Shown piece by piece: positions 45,906 through 54,042 of a DNA stretch of 64,000 bases. The first letter of the stretch is position 1, and every line of letters begins with the position of its first letter. Both the position numbers and the translations under genes were made by a program. The stretch is from the NCBI GenBank assembly GCA_038326655.1, contig JBBQKG010000002.1, forward strand, positions 62,001 through 126,000. Direction: 5' to 3'. The notes below the pieces were generated by a model that saw only the letters and a list, made by a program, of their open reading frames with translations, was not told the DNA's origin and made no database searches. This stretch comes from JBBQKG01 sp038326655. GTDB taxonomy: Bacteria; Actinomycetota; Thermoleophilia; Solirubrobacterales; JBBDJG01.

Positions 45906-47612
45906 TCATCCCCCTGGCCTGACTCGGGCCAGCTGGCCGCGCACGAGCGCCGCCACCTCTCGCGCCTCGGCGATCCGCAGCGCGCTCGCGGCAGCCGCGT
46001 ACACGACGAGGCCGGCGGTACCAGCGGCCACGATCACGAGCAGCTGCGCGGCATTGGAGCCGGGCAGCGCGCTGTCCATGAGCTCCCTCACCCCCAGCGA
46101 GGCGAGCGCCAGCAAACCGGCCGCGAGCGCGATCCGCAGCGCGGCGTCGAGGGTCGCGCGGGCATCGAGCCCCCCGAGCACCCGCCGCAGTACCAGTACC
46201 AGCGAGAACGTCGTGACCAGCGACACGATCGCGGTCGAGAGCGGAATCCCACCGATCCCCATCGGCTTGTAGAGGATCGCGTCGAGCACCGCGTTCAAGC
46301 CGAGGTTGGCAAGCGCGATCGCCGTCGGCGTCCAGGGCCGCTGGAGGCTGAAGAAGGTCCGGATCAGGATCAGATTGACCCCGGCGAACGGCAGCGAGAA
46401 GGCGAAATAGAAGAGCGCCTCCGACACCAGGTTGGTCTGAGCGGCGTCGAACTGACCGCGCTGGTAGATCACCTGCGTGATCGGATCGCTCAGCACGAGC
46501 AGCGCGGCGGCCGTGGGGACGAGCAGGAACAGCATCTGCCGTGTTCCGTGCGCGAGCGTCGTCCGCAGGCCCGTGTGGTCGTCGCGGGCGACCAGCCGCG
46601 AGAGCGTCGGGAAGATCACGGTCGCCAGCGCGACCGCGAACACGCCCTGGGGCAGCATGTAGATCCGGAACGCCTTGTCGATCGCCGCGGGCGCCTCGTC
46701 GGAGATCAGCGTGGCGAAGATGCTGTCCACGGACAGATTGAAGTTGATCAGCCCGAGCCCGAGCGTCACCGGCAGCATCAGCTTCATCACCCGCGCGACG
46801 CGCTCGTCGCGCCAGTCGAACGAGCGCACCAGGCGAAATCCGGTGCGGCGAAGCCAGGGCAGGGGCAGGAGCAGCTGCACGATCGTGCCGAGCAGCACGC
46901 CGATCGCATAGGCATAGATGCGGTCCTGCCCGTGGAAGGCGGGCGTCAGCAGGACCAGCGTCGTGATGATCACGACGTTCCAGGCCAGCGGCGCGAGCGC
47001 GGGCACCGCAAACTGGTCGAAGCTGTTCAGGACTCCCACGACCAGCCCCGAGAACCCGAGCAGCAGCACGATCGGGAAGAGGATCTGCGCCAGGCGGACG
47101 GTGAGGTCGGTGAGGTTTTGATCGAAGCCGGGCGCGAACACCGGCATGATCACGGGCGCCAGCAGGACGAACAGCGCCGTCAGCAGCCCGAGCACCACAG
47201 CGATCACGAACACCAGCGCGGACGCGACCCGGAACGCCTCCGCGCGGCCGCGCTTTTCGAGCTGCTCGGTGAACACCGGCACAAACGCCGCCTGGAGCGC
47301 TGCATCGGCGAACAGGCTTCGCACCAGGTTCGGGACCTGGAAGGCGATCGTGAACGCGCTCATCGGCCCCTTCACGCCGAAGTAGCTCGCCGCGACGATC
47401 TCGCGCACGAGTCCCGCGATCCGGGAAAGCCCCGTCGCGAGCGCGAAGAACGCGGTCGAGATCGCAAGCCTCCCGGGCTCGCGCCGCTCGCCGCCGGACG
47501 GCGCCACGCCGTCGCCGGGCTCCTCCGCCCCGGGCTCGAGCGGCTCCCATCCGCCCGTCCCGCCTCCGGTCACGGCCGATCGCTCACGGCTGCGGGGATC
47601 GTCGTCGGCCAT
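45906..47612 (-). CDS. murJ: Lipid II flippase MurJ
   Basis: 568 residues, about 14 transmembrane helices after a 45-residue hydrophilic Gly/Glu-rich N-terminus. The MviN signature is present: SRIAGLVREIVAASYFG, FTIAFQVPNLVRSLFADAAL, PQGVFAVALATVIFPTLSR. It moves lipid II across the membrane for peptidoglycan synthesis. It is inserted between lepA and rpsT compared with the usual order and is divergent from rpsT; TAGTAT at 47628-47633 lies 15 nt upstream. Confidence 0.95.
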   Translation of the reverse strand: MADDDPRSRERSAVTGGGTGGWEPLEPGAEEPGDGVAPSGGERREPGRLAISTAFFALATGLSRIAGLVREIVAASYFGVKGPMSAFTIAFQVPNLVRSLFADAALQAAFVPVFTEQLEKRGRAEAFRVASALVFVIAVVLGLLTALFVLLAPVIMPVFAPGFDQNLTDLTVRLAQILFPIVLLLGFSGLVVGVLNSFDQFAVPALAPLAWNVVIITTLVLLTPAFHGQDRIYAYAIGVLLGTIVQLLLPLPWLRRTGFRLVRSFDWRDERVARVMKLMLPVTLGLGLINFNLSVDSIFATLISDEAPAAIDKAFRIYMLPQGVFAVALATVIFPTLSRLVARDDHTGLRTTLAHGTRQMLFLLVPTAAALLVLSDPITQVIYQRGQFDAAQTNLVSEALFYFAFSLPFAGVNLILIRTFFSLQRPWTPTAIALANLGLNAVLDAILYKPMGIGGIPLSTAIVSLVTTFSLVLVLRRVLGGLDARATLDAALRIALAAGLLALASLGVRELMDSALPGSNAAQLLVIVAAGTAGLVVYAAAASALRIAEAREVAALVRGQLARVRPGG

Positions 47613-47626
47613 CGAGAAGTGACGGC

Positions 47627-47633
47627 TATACTA
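47627..47633. promoter_or_regulatory. Shared divergent -10 region between murJ and rpsT
   Basis: TATACTA reads TATACT towards rpsT (plus strand, about 56 nt before its ATG) and TAGTAT towards murJ (minus strand, 15 nt before its ATG). Both match a -10 box, so the two promoters would face each other over the same bases and may exclude one another. Confidence 0.35.
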
Positions 47634-47688
47634 GGCGGCCGCCGCGCCCGGCCGTCTCAATCACGCCTGGGTCCGCGGCACTTTCGTC

Positions 47689-47958
47689 ATGGCGAACATC
47701 CGCTCGCAAGAAAAGCGCATCCACCGGTCAGAGCGTGAACGCCTGGAGAATCGCAGGCGCACGTCGACGGTGAAGACCCACTTCCGCCGTCTCGAGGCCG
47801 CGGTCCAGGCCGGCGACGCCGACACGATCAACCGTGAGCACCGCTCGCTCGTCTCGATGATCGACAAGGCCGCCGAGCACGGAGCGCTGCACCGCAACAA
47901 CGCGGCGCGCAAGAAGTCCCGGGCCGCGCGGATCCGCGCCGGCGCCCCCGCCGGCTAA
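47689..47958 (+). CDS. rpsT: 30S ribosomal protein S20
   Basis: 89 residues, very basic, three-helix S20 fold: MANIRSQEKRIHRSERERLE, AAEHGALHRNNAARKKSRAA. It binds 16S rRNA early in 30S assembly. Its stop overlaps the stop of the convergent holA gene (47955-47958), so the two transcripts overlap at their 3' ends. Confidence 0.97.
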   Translation: MANIRSQEKRIHRSERERLENRRRTSTVKTHFRRLEAAVQAGDADTINREHRSLVSMIDKAAEHGALHRNNAARKKSRAARIRAGAPAG

Positions 47959-48929
47959 GCCGCGTTCGCAAGCGTCAGCGTGAGGGCCGTGCCGGCGTCG
48001 CGGTTGGCCGCGCCGCGGACCGCGTAGTCGACCTCGGCGAGCTCCTCGAGCACCCGCTCGAGCCGCGGCGCGTCGGCGCGAGCCGCCTGGGCGGCGATCT
48101 GCTTCGCGATGAACGGCGGCACCCGCAGCGCCGAGGCCAGCTCCTGCGAGGAGGCCCCTCGCTCGAGCATCGCGGCTGCCTTCCGCGCCTGCCGCAGCTG
48201 GCGCAGCAGCCCGAAGAGGATGTGCATGATCTCCTCGCCCCGCTCGCGCATACCCTCGGCGATGCGCAGGGCACTGTCGCGATCGCCCTCGATCAGCGCG
48301 TCCGCGAGCTCGTATGCGCGCGCCTCGAGGTCCGAGATCGTGAGCGCTTCGACGATGTCCCGGTCGACCCGCCCGCCTTCGGGGGCAAAGCAGGCGATCT
48401 TCTCGAGCTCGCGCATGAGCCGGCGCTGGTCCATGCCGACGCGCTCCAGCAGTGCCCGGGCGGCGTCGTCGCCGACCACCAGCCCCAGCTCCCGGCCGTG
48501 GTCCGCCACCCATGCCGGAAAGCCCGCGGGGCGGGGCGCCTCGCAGAGCTGCACTTCGCCGCCCGCGGCCCGCACGGCTTTCACGAGCGGCTCCGCCGCG
48601 GGCCCGCTGCCACGGGTCACCTTGCCGCTCGCGATCATCAGCAAGACCGTGTCGGGCGGCAGCGATCCAAGCGCCTCGACGGCCTGATCGAGCTCCCTGT
48701 CCTTCCAGCGATCGACCCCGTCGGCGAGCACGTACCGGCGTCCGACCGCGAGCGTCAGCGCACCCGTCGCGTCCGCGAACGCAGTGGGCGTGAGCCGGTC
48801 GCCGCTGAGCGCCTCGAGCGTGGTTGCCTCACCCTCGGTCGCGGCGCGGGCGCGCAGGCGCCGCCGCCAGCTGTCGAGCTTCACCTCGTCGTCGCCGTGG
48901 ACGAGGTAGACGGGCTTGAGGTCGGCCAT
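47955..48929 (-). CDS. holA: DNA polymerase III delta subunit
   Basis: 324 residues. Clamp-loader subunit; N-terminal KPVYLVHGDDEVKLDSWRRR, mid-region MDQRRLMRELEKIACFAP, and C-terminal ILFGLLRQLRQARKAAAMLE match HolA. It opens the sliding clamp. Located next to rpsT as in most Gram-positives. TAGACT ends 7 nt before the ATG. Confidence 0.93.
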   Translation of the reverse strand: MADLKPVYLVHGDDEVKLDSWRRRLRARAATEGEATTLEALSGDRLTPTAFADATGALTLAVGRRYVLADGVDRWKDRELDQAVEALGSLPPDTVLLMIASGKVTRGSGPAAEPLVKAVRAAGGEVQLCEAPRPAGFPAWVADHGRELGLVVGDDAARALLERVGMDQRRLMRELEKIACFAPEGGRVDRDIVEALTISDLEARAYELADALIEGDRDSALRIAEGMRERGEEIMHILFGLLRQLRQARKAAAMLERGASSQELASALRVPPFIAKQIAAQAARADAPRLERVLEELAEVDYAVRGAANRDAGTALTLTLANAA

Positions 48930-48936
48930 CGTGGCG

Positions 48937-48942
48937 AGTCTA
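48937..48942 (-). promoter_or_regulatory. -10-like TAGACT for holA
   Basis: TANNNT hexamer ending 7 nt before the holA ATG. Confidence 0.35.
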
Positions 48943-48953
48943 GAAGCCCGGGG

Positions 48954-50492
48954 CTACGGGACGAATACGCCCTGGGTCTCGAACAGCGTGTTGTCGCCGG
49001 TCGTGGAGGCCACGCCGTCGGCGCCGCCGTCGAACACGCGCACGCCGTCGAGCGCCCAGATCGAGCGCAGCCCTTCTTTCACGGCGCCCGGCATGAGGGA
49101 GTTCACAGTGGTCGTGACAGCGCAGGCCGAGCCGATCGCCGAGTCGGCCGTCGGGGCACAGGCCATGGTCGCGGGCAGGCTTGAATCCGACACGGTGCCG
49201 GACCGGTTCGGCCCGCCCACGGCCGGCGGGTTGTCCTTGTCGGTGATCCGCACCGGCAGGCTTGCCTGGAGCTGGCCGTTGTAGTCGGCAAGCGAAGCCT
49301 TGTCTCGGACATCTGTGATGCTCACCCTGAGCCCTACGTCGGCCTCGTTTTGCGGAGTCGCAGGGTTGCCGGGGACCACGTCGGCGCGAAGGCTTCCGAT
49401 CGACTCCGCTCCGATCGTGATGTGGTCGGAAGCCTGGACCGGTGGGTTGCAAGACGGGAACGCCAGCGGGGCGCCGTGTGCGTCGTTCGCCGCGGCGCAG
49501 GGCCTGTAGGCGATGACCAGGGAGGCGCGCACGGGCGTGGCGCCCTTCGGGCGGGCGTAGGACCCATCGGGGACGGGCTGCCAGTCCGGGTCGCTGTCGA
49601 ATGCGCTGTCGTTCGTGACGTGGGCGATGCCGGTGCCGTCGGCGTTCATCGCCAGGATGTCGGCCTGGCCGGCGCTGTCCTGAGACTCGAACACGAGCTT
49701 CTGCCCGTCGGGTGACCACGCCGGCGAGGCCTCGCCCTCGGGCGTGGAGCCGACCTGCGTGCGGCCGGTTCCGTCCGCGTTCATGGTCCAGATGTGGAGG
49801 GGGGAGAAAGTAGGGTTCTGAAAAGCGATCTTGTTGCCGGCCGGGGACCACGTCCCGTAGTAGTCGGTGCCGGTGGTGGTGACCTTCGTGTTTCCCGTGC
49901 CGTCGGCGTTGACCGTGTAGATGTAGCCGAAGCCCCCCTTCGACCTGTTCGTGTAGACGATCTTCTGCCCGTCGGCAGACCATTCCGGCACGACGCTGTC
50001 CCAAGTGCCCGGGGCGACCTTCGTCTCGGTCACGCCGTCGTTCACGAACACGCCTCCGCCCTCCGTGTCGTTGCCCCGCCTCGCGAACACGATCTTGTTG
50101 CCGTCCGGGGACCACGAAGGGTCAGTTCCAACCGTCACAAACGTCTGCCCGCTGCCGTCCGCGTTCATCCGCCAGGCCTCCTGATGGAGCACGTTGTTGA
50201 CGTAGTAGTCGCGCTCGAACGCGATCTTCCTGCCGTCGGCAGACCACCTGGGGCCGCCGTTGTTCTGCGAGGTGCTCGTCAGCCTGGTGAGCCCGGTGCC
50301 GTCGGGTTCGATCGTCCAGATGTCGAAGGTGCCACCGCGGTTGCTGACGAAGGCGATCTTGCCGTTCTCGCCGGGGAAGGCGGCGTGGCTCACCGGCACC
50401 GCCGCCGTCAAGCCCCACGCCAAACAGGCCCCGGCGATTGCGATCCTCCACCTTGCTCTCAGGACTCCCCCCTCGAAATCGACCACGCTCAC
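48954..50492 (-). CDS. Secreted TolB-like beta-propeller protein
   Basis: 512 residues from GTG 50492; the true start is uncertain. A CTG at 50462 with GAGGGGGG just before it would begin exactly at the signal peptide (RARWRIAIAGACLAWGLTA). Five PD40/TolB repeats follow: SADGRKIAF, SPDGNKIVF, SADGQKIVY, SPAGNKIAF, SPDGQKLVF, alternating with MNADGTG turns. The C-terminal 150 residues form a separate domain ending VFDGGADG...GVFVP. An eroded copy of that end lies at 7871-8014. Predicted cell-surface or extracellular; partner unknown. Confidence 0.82.
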   Translation of the reverse strand: MSVVDFEGGVLRARWRIAIAGACLAWGLTAAVPVSHAAFPGENGKIAFVSNRGGTFDIWTIEPDGTGLTRLTSTSQNNGGPRWSADGRKIAFERDYYVNNVLHQEAWRMNADGSGQTFVTVGTDPSWSPDGNKIVFARRGNDTEGGGVFVNDGVTETKVAPGTWDSVVPEWSADGQKIVYTNRSKGGFGYIYTVNADGTGNTKVTTTGTDYYGTWSPAGNKIAFQNPTFSPLHIWTMNADGTGRTQVGSTPEGEASPAWSPDGQKLVFESQDSAGQADILAMNADGTGIAHVTNDSAFDSDPDWQPVPDGSYARPKGATPVRASLVIAYRPCAAANDAHGAPLAFPSCNPPVQASDHITIGAESIGSLRADVVPGNPATPQNEADVGLRVSITDVRDKASLADYNGQLQASLPVRITDKDNPPAVGGPNRSGTVSDSSLPATMACAPTADSAIGSACAVTTTVNSLMPGAVKEGLRSIWALDGVRVFDGGADGVASTTGDNTLFETQGVFVP

Positions 50493-50493
50493 G

Positions 50494-52782
50494 CTATCGC
50501 TCGGGGTCGACGATGGCAAGACCGTCCCGACCGAGCGTGACCGTCACGTCGCCGTCGCGATCGGTGCGGTAGACGCGTGGCACCGCCGCCGAAAGCGCAG
50601 AGATCGTCGCCGGTGCGGGATGGCCGTAGGAATTGCCCTCGCCCACCTCGATCACAGCCGCGGCGGGGCGCAGCCGCTCGAGCAGCGCATGCAGGCCCTC
50701 GTCGTCGCTGCCGTGGTGGGCGATTTTCAGGACGTCGACCGGTGCGAGCGGCAGCGCGCTCGTCACGTCGCTCTCCGCGTCGGCCGGCATGAAGAAGGCA
50801 CGGCCCGCGTACGCGACCGTGAGCACGATCGCGCGCAGGTTCGGGTCTTCATCGGGGTCCGGTCGCTCGCTCGCGGGCGGGCTCAGCACCCGCACGCGCA
50901 GCTGCCCGAGCCTGAACGCCTGGCCGGCAACCCCCTGCACGACCGGCGTGCCACGGGCGCGGGCCGCGGCGACGATGCGGGCGTGAAGGGGGTCGCTGCC
51001 GGTACCGCCGTCGAGCAGCAGGCCCACTCGAAACGTCCGGACCACCGCCTCGAGGCCACCCTCGTGGTCGCGCTGCGCGTGCGTGAGCACGACCACGTCG
51101 AGCGAGGAGACGCCGCGGGCGCGGAGCTTCGCGGCGACGTCGGCCTCGGGCGGCCCGCCGTCCACCAGCAGGCTCGCGCCCGGCGCCTGGAACAGGGTCG
51201 CGTCGCCCTGGCCAACGTCGAGGAAGGTCGCGGTGAACCGCGAGGGCGGAACCGGCGCCTGGCGTCCGATCGCGGCCCCCGCGCCGGCAATTCCGAGCAG
51301 GACCGCCGCCAGCGCCGCGCCGTGCCGCACGTTCGGCCGCCTCGACAGGGCGACCGTGGCCGCGGCGCCGATCGCGGCGTAGGCGCCGGCGATTGCCGCC
51401 GGCGAGGCGATCCGCACGTTCCACACGGCACCGGGCAGCCCGGCGGTCCACCGCGCGACGGTGGAGACGTACGTGAGCGCGAAGCCGTTGAGCGCGTTCA
51501 GGAGCGCAGCCGGCAGGAGGGACACCTGGGCCGCCGCCGACGCCAGCATCCCGATCCACATCACGGGTGCGACCGCCGGCAGCGCCGCCACGTTCGCGAC
51601 CAGGCTGACCAGCGAGACGCGCCCGAAGTGCAGCGACATCAGCGGCGCCGTGGCGATCGTCGCGGCGACGGTCAGCGCCGTCCCCCTCGCGACCGGCTCG
51701 GGCAGCCGCACAAGTGCTTTCACGAGCGGCGCAGACAGGACAAAGATGCCCGCCACCGCGGCGAAGCTCAGCTGCCATCCGACGTCCTCCCACGCACGCG
51801 GGTCGAGCGCCAGCGTGACGGCGGCGGCCAGCAGCAGCGAATACCACCGTGAAGCCGGACGGCCCGCAAGCGCGGCGACCGTGCCGGCCGCCCCCATCGC
51901 GCCGGCCCGCACGATCGACGGCCCGGCGCCGGTGAGCGGCACGTAGATGGCGATCAGCGCCAGCACACCGGACAGCCGGGCACGTCGCCCAAGTCCGGCC
52001 GCGGCGAGCAGCGGCCACGCCAGCACCGCGAGCAGGGTCACGTTCTGGCCGCTGACCGCGAGCACGTGTGCGAGGCCCGACGCCTTGAAGTCCTCGTTCA
52101 TCCCGTCGGAGATGTCCTCGTCGGCACCCAGCACCATGCCCCGCGCGAGCGCCGCCAGCGGTGGCGAGAGACCGGCGGAGACGCCCGCTTCCGCACGGCG
52201 GCGCAGCGCGTCCAGCGCTCCCTGCGGGCCGCCGCGACGGGCGCCCGTGGCCTTTACGAACCGCGCCCGAAGGATCGCGTGGACGCCCGCCCGCCGCAGG
52301 TAGGCGGCGTAGTCGAAGGACCCGGGCCGGCGGCGGGGCAGCTCCAGCTTTCCGCCTGCGACCAGCTCGTCGCCGATCGAGGGTCTGCCGAAGCGCACGT
52401 CGCCGGGAACCCGCAGCTGGATCACGTCCCGAACGCGCCCGCCTCCTGAGATCGAGGCGACCCGCAGGCGCAGCCGCCTCACGCCGAACTTGGCCCGCTC
52501 GCGCTTCACCACGAATCCGCGCACGGTCACGTCCTGTCCGGCGAGCGGACGCAGCGGCGAGCGGTCGATCGCCGCGATCCGCGCCGAGCCGACTGCCGCG
52601 CCGGCAGGCGCCAGCACTGCGACCGCTATGGACGCGGCCGGGCCGACCCCTTTCGCGGACAAAAGCAGCGCCAGTGCCGCGGCGCATCCCGCCGGCACCG
52701 CGACCCCGGGCCGCCCGGCCAGCAGGCCGCCGACGAACGCGCCGAGCCCCAGGTGAAACGGGTGATGCCCGAGCCGCCCTAC
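50494..52782 (-). CDS. comEC: ComEC/Rec2 DNA-uptake channel with metallo-beta-lactamase domain
   Basis: Up to about 762 residues. An N-terminal OB-like DUF4131 region is followed by the competence membrane domain (FKASGLAHVLAVSGQNVTLL, DVGWQLSFAAVAGIF) and a C-terminal hydrolase-like domain (FLDVGQGDATLF, VVLTHAQRDHEGGL, IAHHGSDDEG). THAQRDH replaces the more usual SHxDxDH. It conducts single-stranded DNA into the cell. The start is unclear: no ATG, GTG or TTG occurs in frame between the comEA stop and GTG 52698, which would cut off the first helix (HHPFHLGLGAFVGGLLAG). The frame crosses the comEA stop as GTAG. Confidence 0.93.
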   Translation of the reverse strand, partial: VGRLGHHPFHLGLGAFVGGLLAGRPGVAVPAGCAAALALLLSAKGVGPAASIAVAVLAPAGAAVGSARIAAIDRSPLRPLAGQDVTVRGFVVKRERAKFGVRRLRLRVASISGGGRVRDVIQLRVPGDVRFGRPSIGDELVAGGKLELPRRRPGSFDYAAYLRRAGVHAILRARFVKATGARRGGPQGALDALRRRAEAGVSAGLSPPLAALARGMVLGADEDISDGMNEDFKASGLAHVLAVSGQNVTLLAVLAWPLLAAAGLGRRARLSGVLALIAIYVPLTGAGPSIVRAGAMGAAGTVAALAGRPASRWYSLLLAAAVTLALDPRAWEDVGWQLSFAAVAGIFVLSAPLVKALVRLPEPVARGTALTVAATIATAPLMSLHFGRVSLVSLVANVAALPAVAPVMWIGMLASAAAQVSLLPAALLNALNGFALTYVSTVARWTAGLPGAVWNVRIASPAAIAGAYAAIGAAATVALSRRPNVRHGAALAAVLLGIAGAGAAIGRQAPVPPSRFTATFLDVGQGDATLFQAPGASLLVDGGPPEADVAAKLRARGVSSLDVVVLTHAQRDHEGGLEAVVRTFRVGLLLDGGTGSDPLHARIVAAARARGTPVVQGVAGQAFRLGQLRVRVLSPPASERPDPDEDPNLRAIVLTVAYAGRAFFMPADAESDVTSALPLAPVDVLKIAHHGSDDEGLHALLERLRPAAAVIEVGEGNSYGHPAPATISALSAAVPRVYRTDRDGDVTVTLGRDGLAIVDPER

Positions 52783-53366
52783 ATTCGTACCTTCTCCTTC
52801 AACGCCGCGAATTTCTTCGGGCCGATGCCGCTGATCTGCTTGAGGTCGTCGACGGAGCGGAAGCCGCCGTGCTGCTTGCGCCACTCGAGGATCTTCTGAG
52901 CCGTGGCGGGGCCGACGCCGTCGAGCTGGTCGAGCTGCTCCGGCGTGGCCGTGTTCAAGCTGATCGGTCCCTGCAGCATCCCGTTTCCGCCCGCCCCGCC
53001 GCCCGCGGCGACGGTCACGCCAGGGCCGCCCGGCCCCGTGCGAGGCACCACCACCTGCTGGCCGTCGGCTACCTTCGCCGCGAGGTTGACGCCCTGCAGA
53101 TCGGCGCCTCTGGCCGCACCGCCGGCGCGCCGCACGGCGAGGTCGAGACGGGCCCAGGCGGGCAGCCGGTAGACGCCAGGCCGCCGCACCGCGCCGGTCA
53201 CGTGGACGAACACCCTGCCCGACGCCGCCCGCTCGATCTTCACCGGCGCATGCGCGGCCTGCGCCGAGCCGCTCGGCGCCGCGCCTTCCTGCTTCAGGTA
53301 CCGAGCGCCGGCCAGCGCGACCGCGACGATTCCGAGGCCGCAGAGCAAGAGCTGGTGGCGTGGCAT
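52779..53366 (-). CDS. comEA: ComEA DNA receptor
   Basis: 195 residues from ATG 53366 (GGGGGA just upstream). One transmembrane helix (about 7-23), a SLBB domain (RVFVHVTGAVRRPGVYRLPA, about 55-110), a Gly/Ala linker and paired helix-hairpin-helix motifs (ATPEQLDQLDGVGPATAQKI, DDLKQISGIGPKKFAAL) that bind double-stranded DNA outside the cell. It delivers DNA to ComEC and overlaps that gene. Confidence 0.94.
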   Translation of the reverse strand: MPRHQLLLCGLGIVAVALAGARYLKQEGAAPSGSAQAAHAPVKIERAASGRVFVHVTGAVRRPGVYRLPAWARLDLAVRRAGGAARGADLQGVNLAAKVADGQQVVVPRTGPGGPGVTVAAGGGAGGNGMLQGPISLNTATPEQLDQLDGVGPATAQKILEWRKQHGGFRSVDDLKQISGIGPKKFAALKEKVRM

Positions 53367-53445
53367 GTCCCCCACGCACCCAACGCTAAGCCGGCCGGCG
53401 TGCCGAGACAGCACCGGCCCGTGCCAAGAGCGCTACGCCCTGGCG

Positions 53446-53841
53446 CTAGTCCTCGTCGTCGTAGCCGGCGAGCTCAGGCGCGAGCTGCTCGCTGTACAGC
53501 TCCGCCATCGAGACGGGCGGCGAGGCGGCCGAGATGTACACGAGCGACTCGGAGCCATCGTTCACGATCCCGTGATCGGCGGCCGGCGGGATGAAGACGA
53601 GGTCACCCTCGCCCACCTGCTCCGAATCACCCGCGACGCTCATGCGACCGCTGCCGCGCACGATCACGTAGATCTGCTCGGAGTCGGGATGTGAATGCGC
53701 CCGCTGCTCGCCCCCAGGAGGCACGTCGACCCACGTCACGGTGAGGTTGCGCGAGCCGAGGTCGCCGGCGTCCAGGAGAAAATGGGAACGCAACCGGCCC
53801 CGCTCCTCGACCGCCGCTTCTGAAAGGCGCCGAACCCGCAC
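53446..53841 (-). CDS. Cupin-domain protein
   Basis: 131 residues from GTG 53841. A single cupin barrel: PPGGEQRAHSHPDSEQIYVI (motif 1 with two His and a Glu) and FIPPAADHGIVND (motif 2 with a His) give a metal site. Sugar isomerases, dioxygenases and sensors share this fold, and no substrate can be assigned. TAGAAT ends 7 nt before the GTG. Confidence 0.85.
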   Translation of the reverse strand: MRVRRLSEAAVEERGRLRSHFLLDAGDLGSRNLTVTWVDVPPGGEQRAHSHPDSEQIYVIVRGSGRMSVAGDSEQVGEGDLVFIPPAADHGIVNDGSESLVYISAASPPVSMAELYSEQLAPELAGYDDED

Positions 53842-53848
53842 AGCGTGG

Positions 53849-53854
53849 ATTCTA
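53849..53854 (-). promoter_or_regulatory. -10 hexamer TAGAAT for the cupin gene
   Basis: TAGAAT ends 7 nt before GTG 53841. The rest of the 201-base gap to leuS holds three AACCCTG copies and the hairpin at 54004. Confidence 0.45.
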
Positions 53855-54003
53855 ACTATCGCCGGTCGCCGCCAAGGCCGCGCCCGGGTTGGGGCGAAGG
53901 ACGCGCTCGGTCAACCCTGCCGCACGTCATCGCCGTGAGGCAAGTTTCCCCGAGCCCTCACTTAACCCTGGTGGCACCCTGGCACCGCCGTCCCTCGCCC
54001 AAC

Positions 54004-54029
54004 CCTGACGGCGCCTTGGCGCCGTCAGG
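54004..54029 (-). terminator. Hairpin after leuS
   Basis: CCTGACGGCGCC-TT-GGCGCCGTCAGG, a perfect 12-bp inverted repeat 14 nt past the leuS stop. No T-run follows on the leuS strand, so it would be a second example of a U-less terminator. Confidence 0.6.
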
Positions 54030-54042
54030 CCAGTTTCTCTAT

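Noticed and set aside
53913..54007. Three AACCCTG copies between the cupin gene and leuS
   Set aside because: Irregular spacing (51 and 37 nt) and a 7-bp unit are too weak to call a repeat array or binding cluster.
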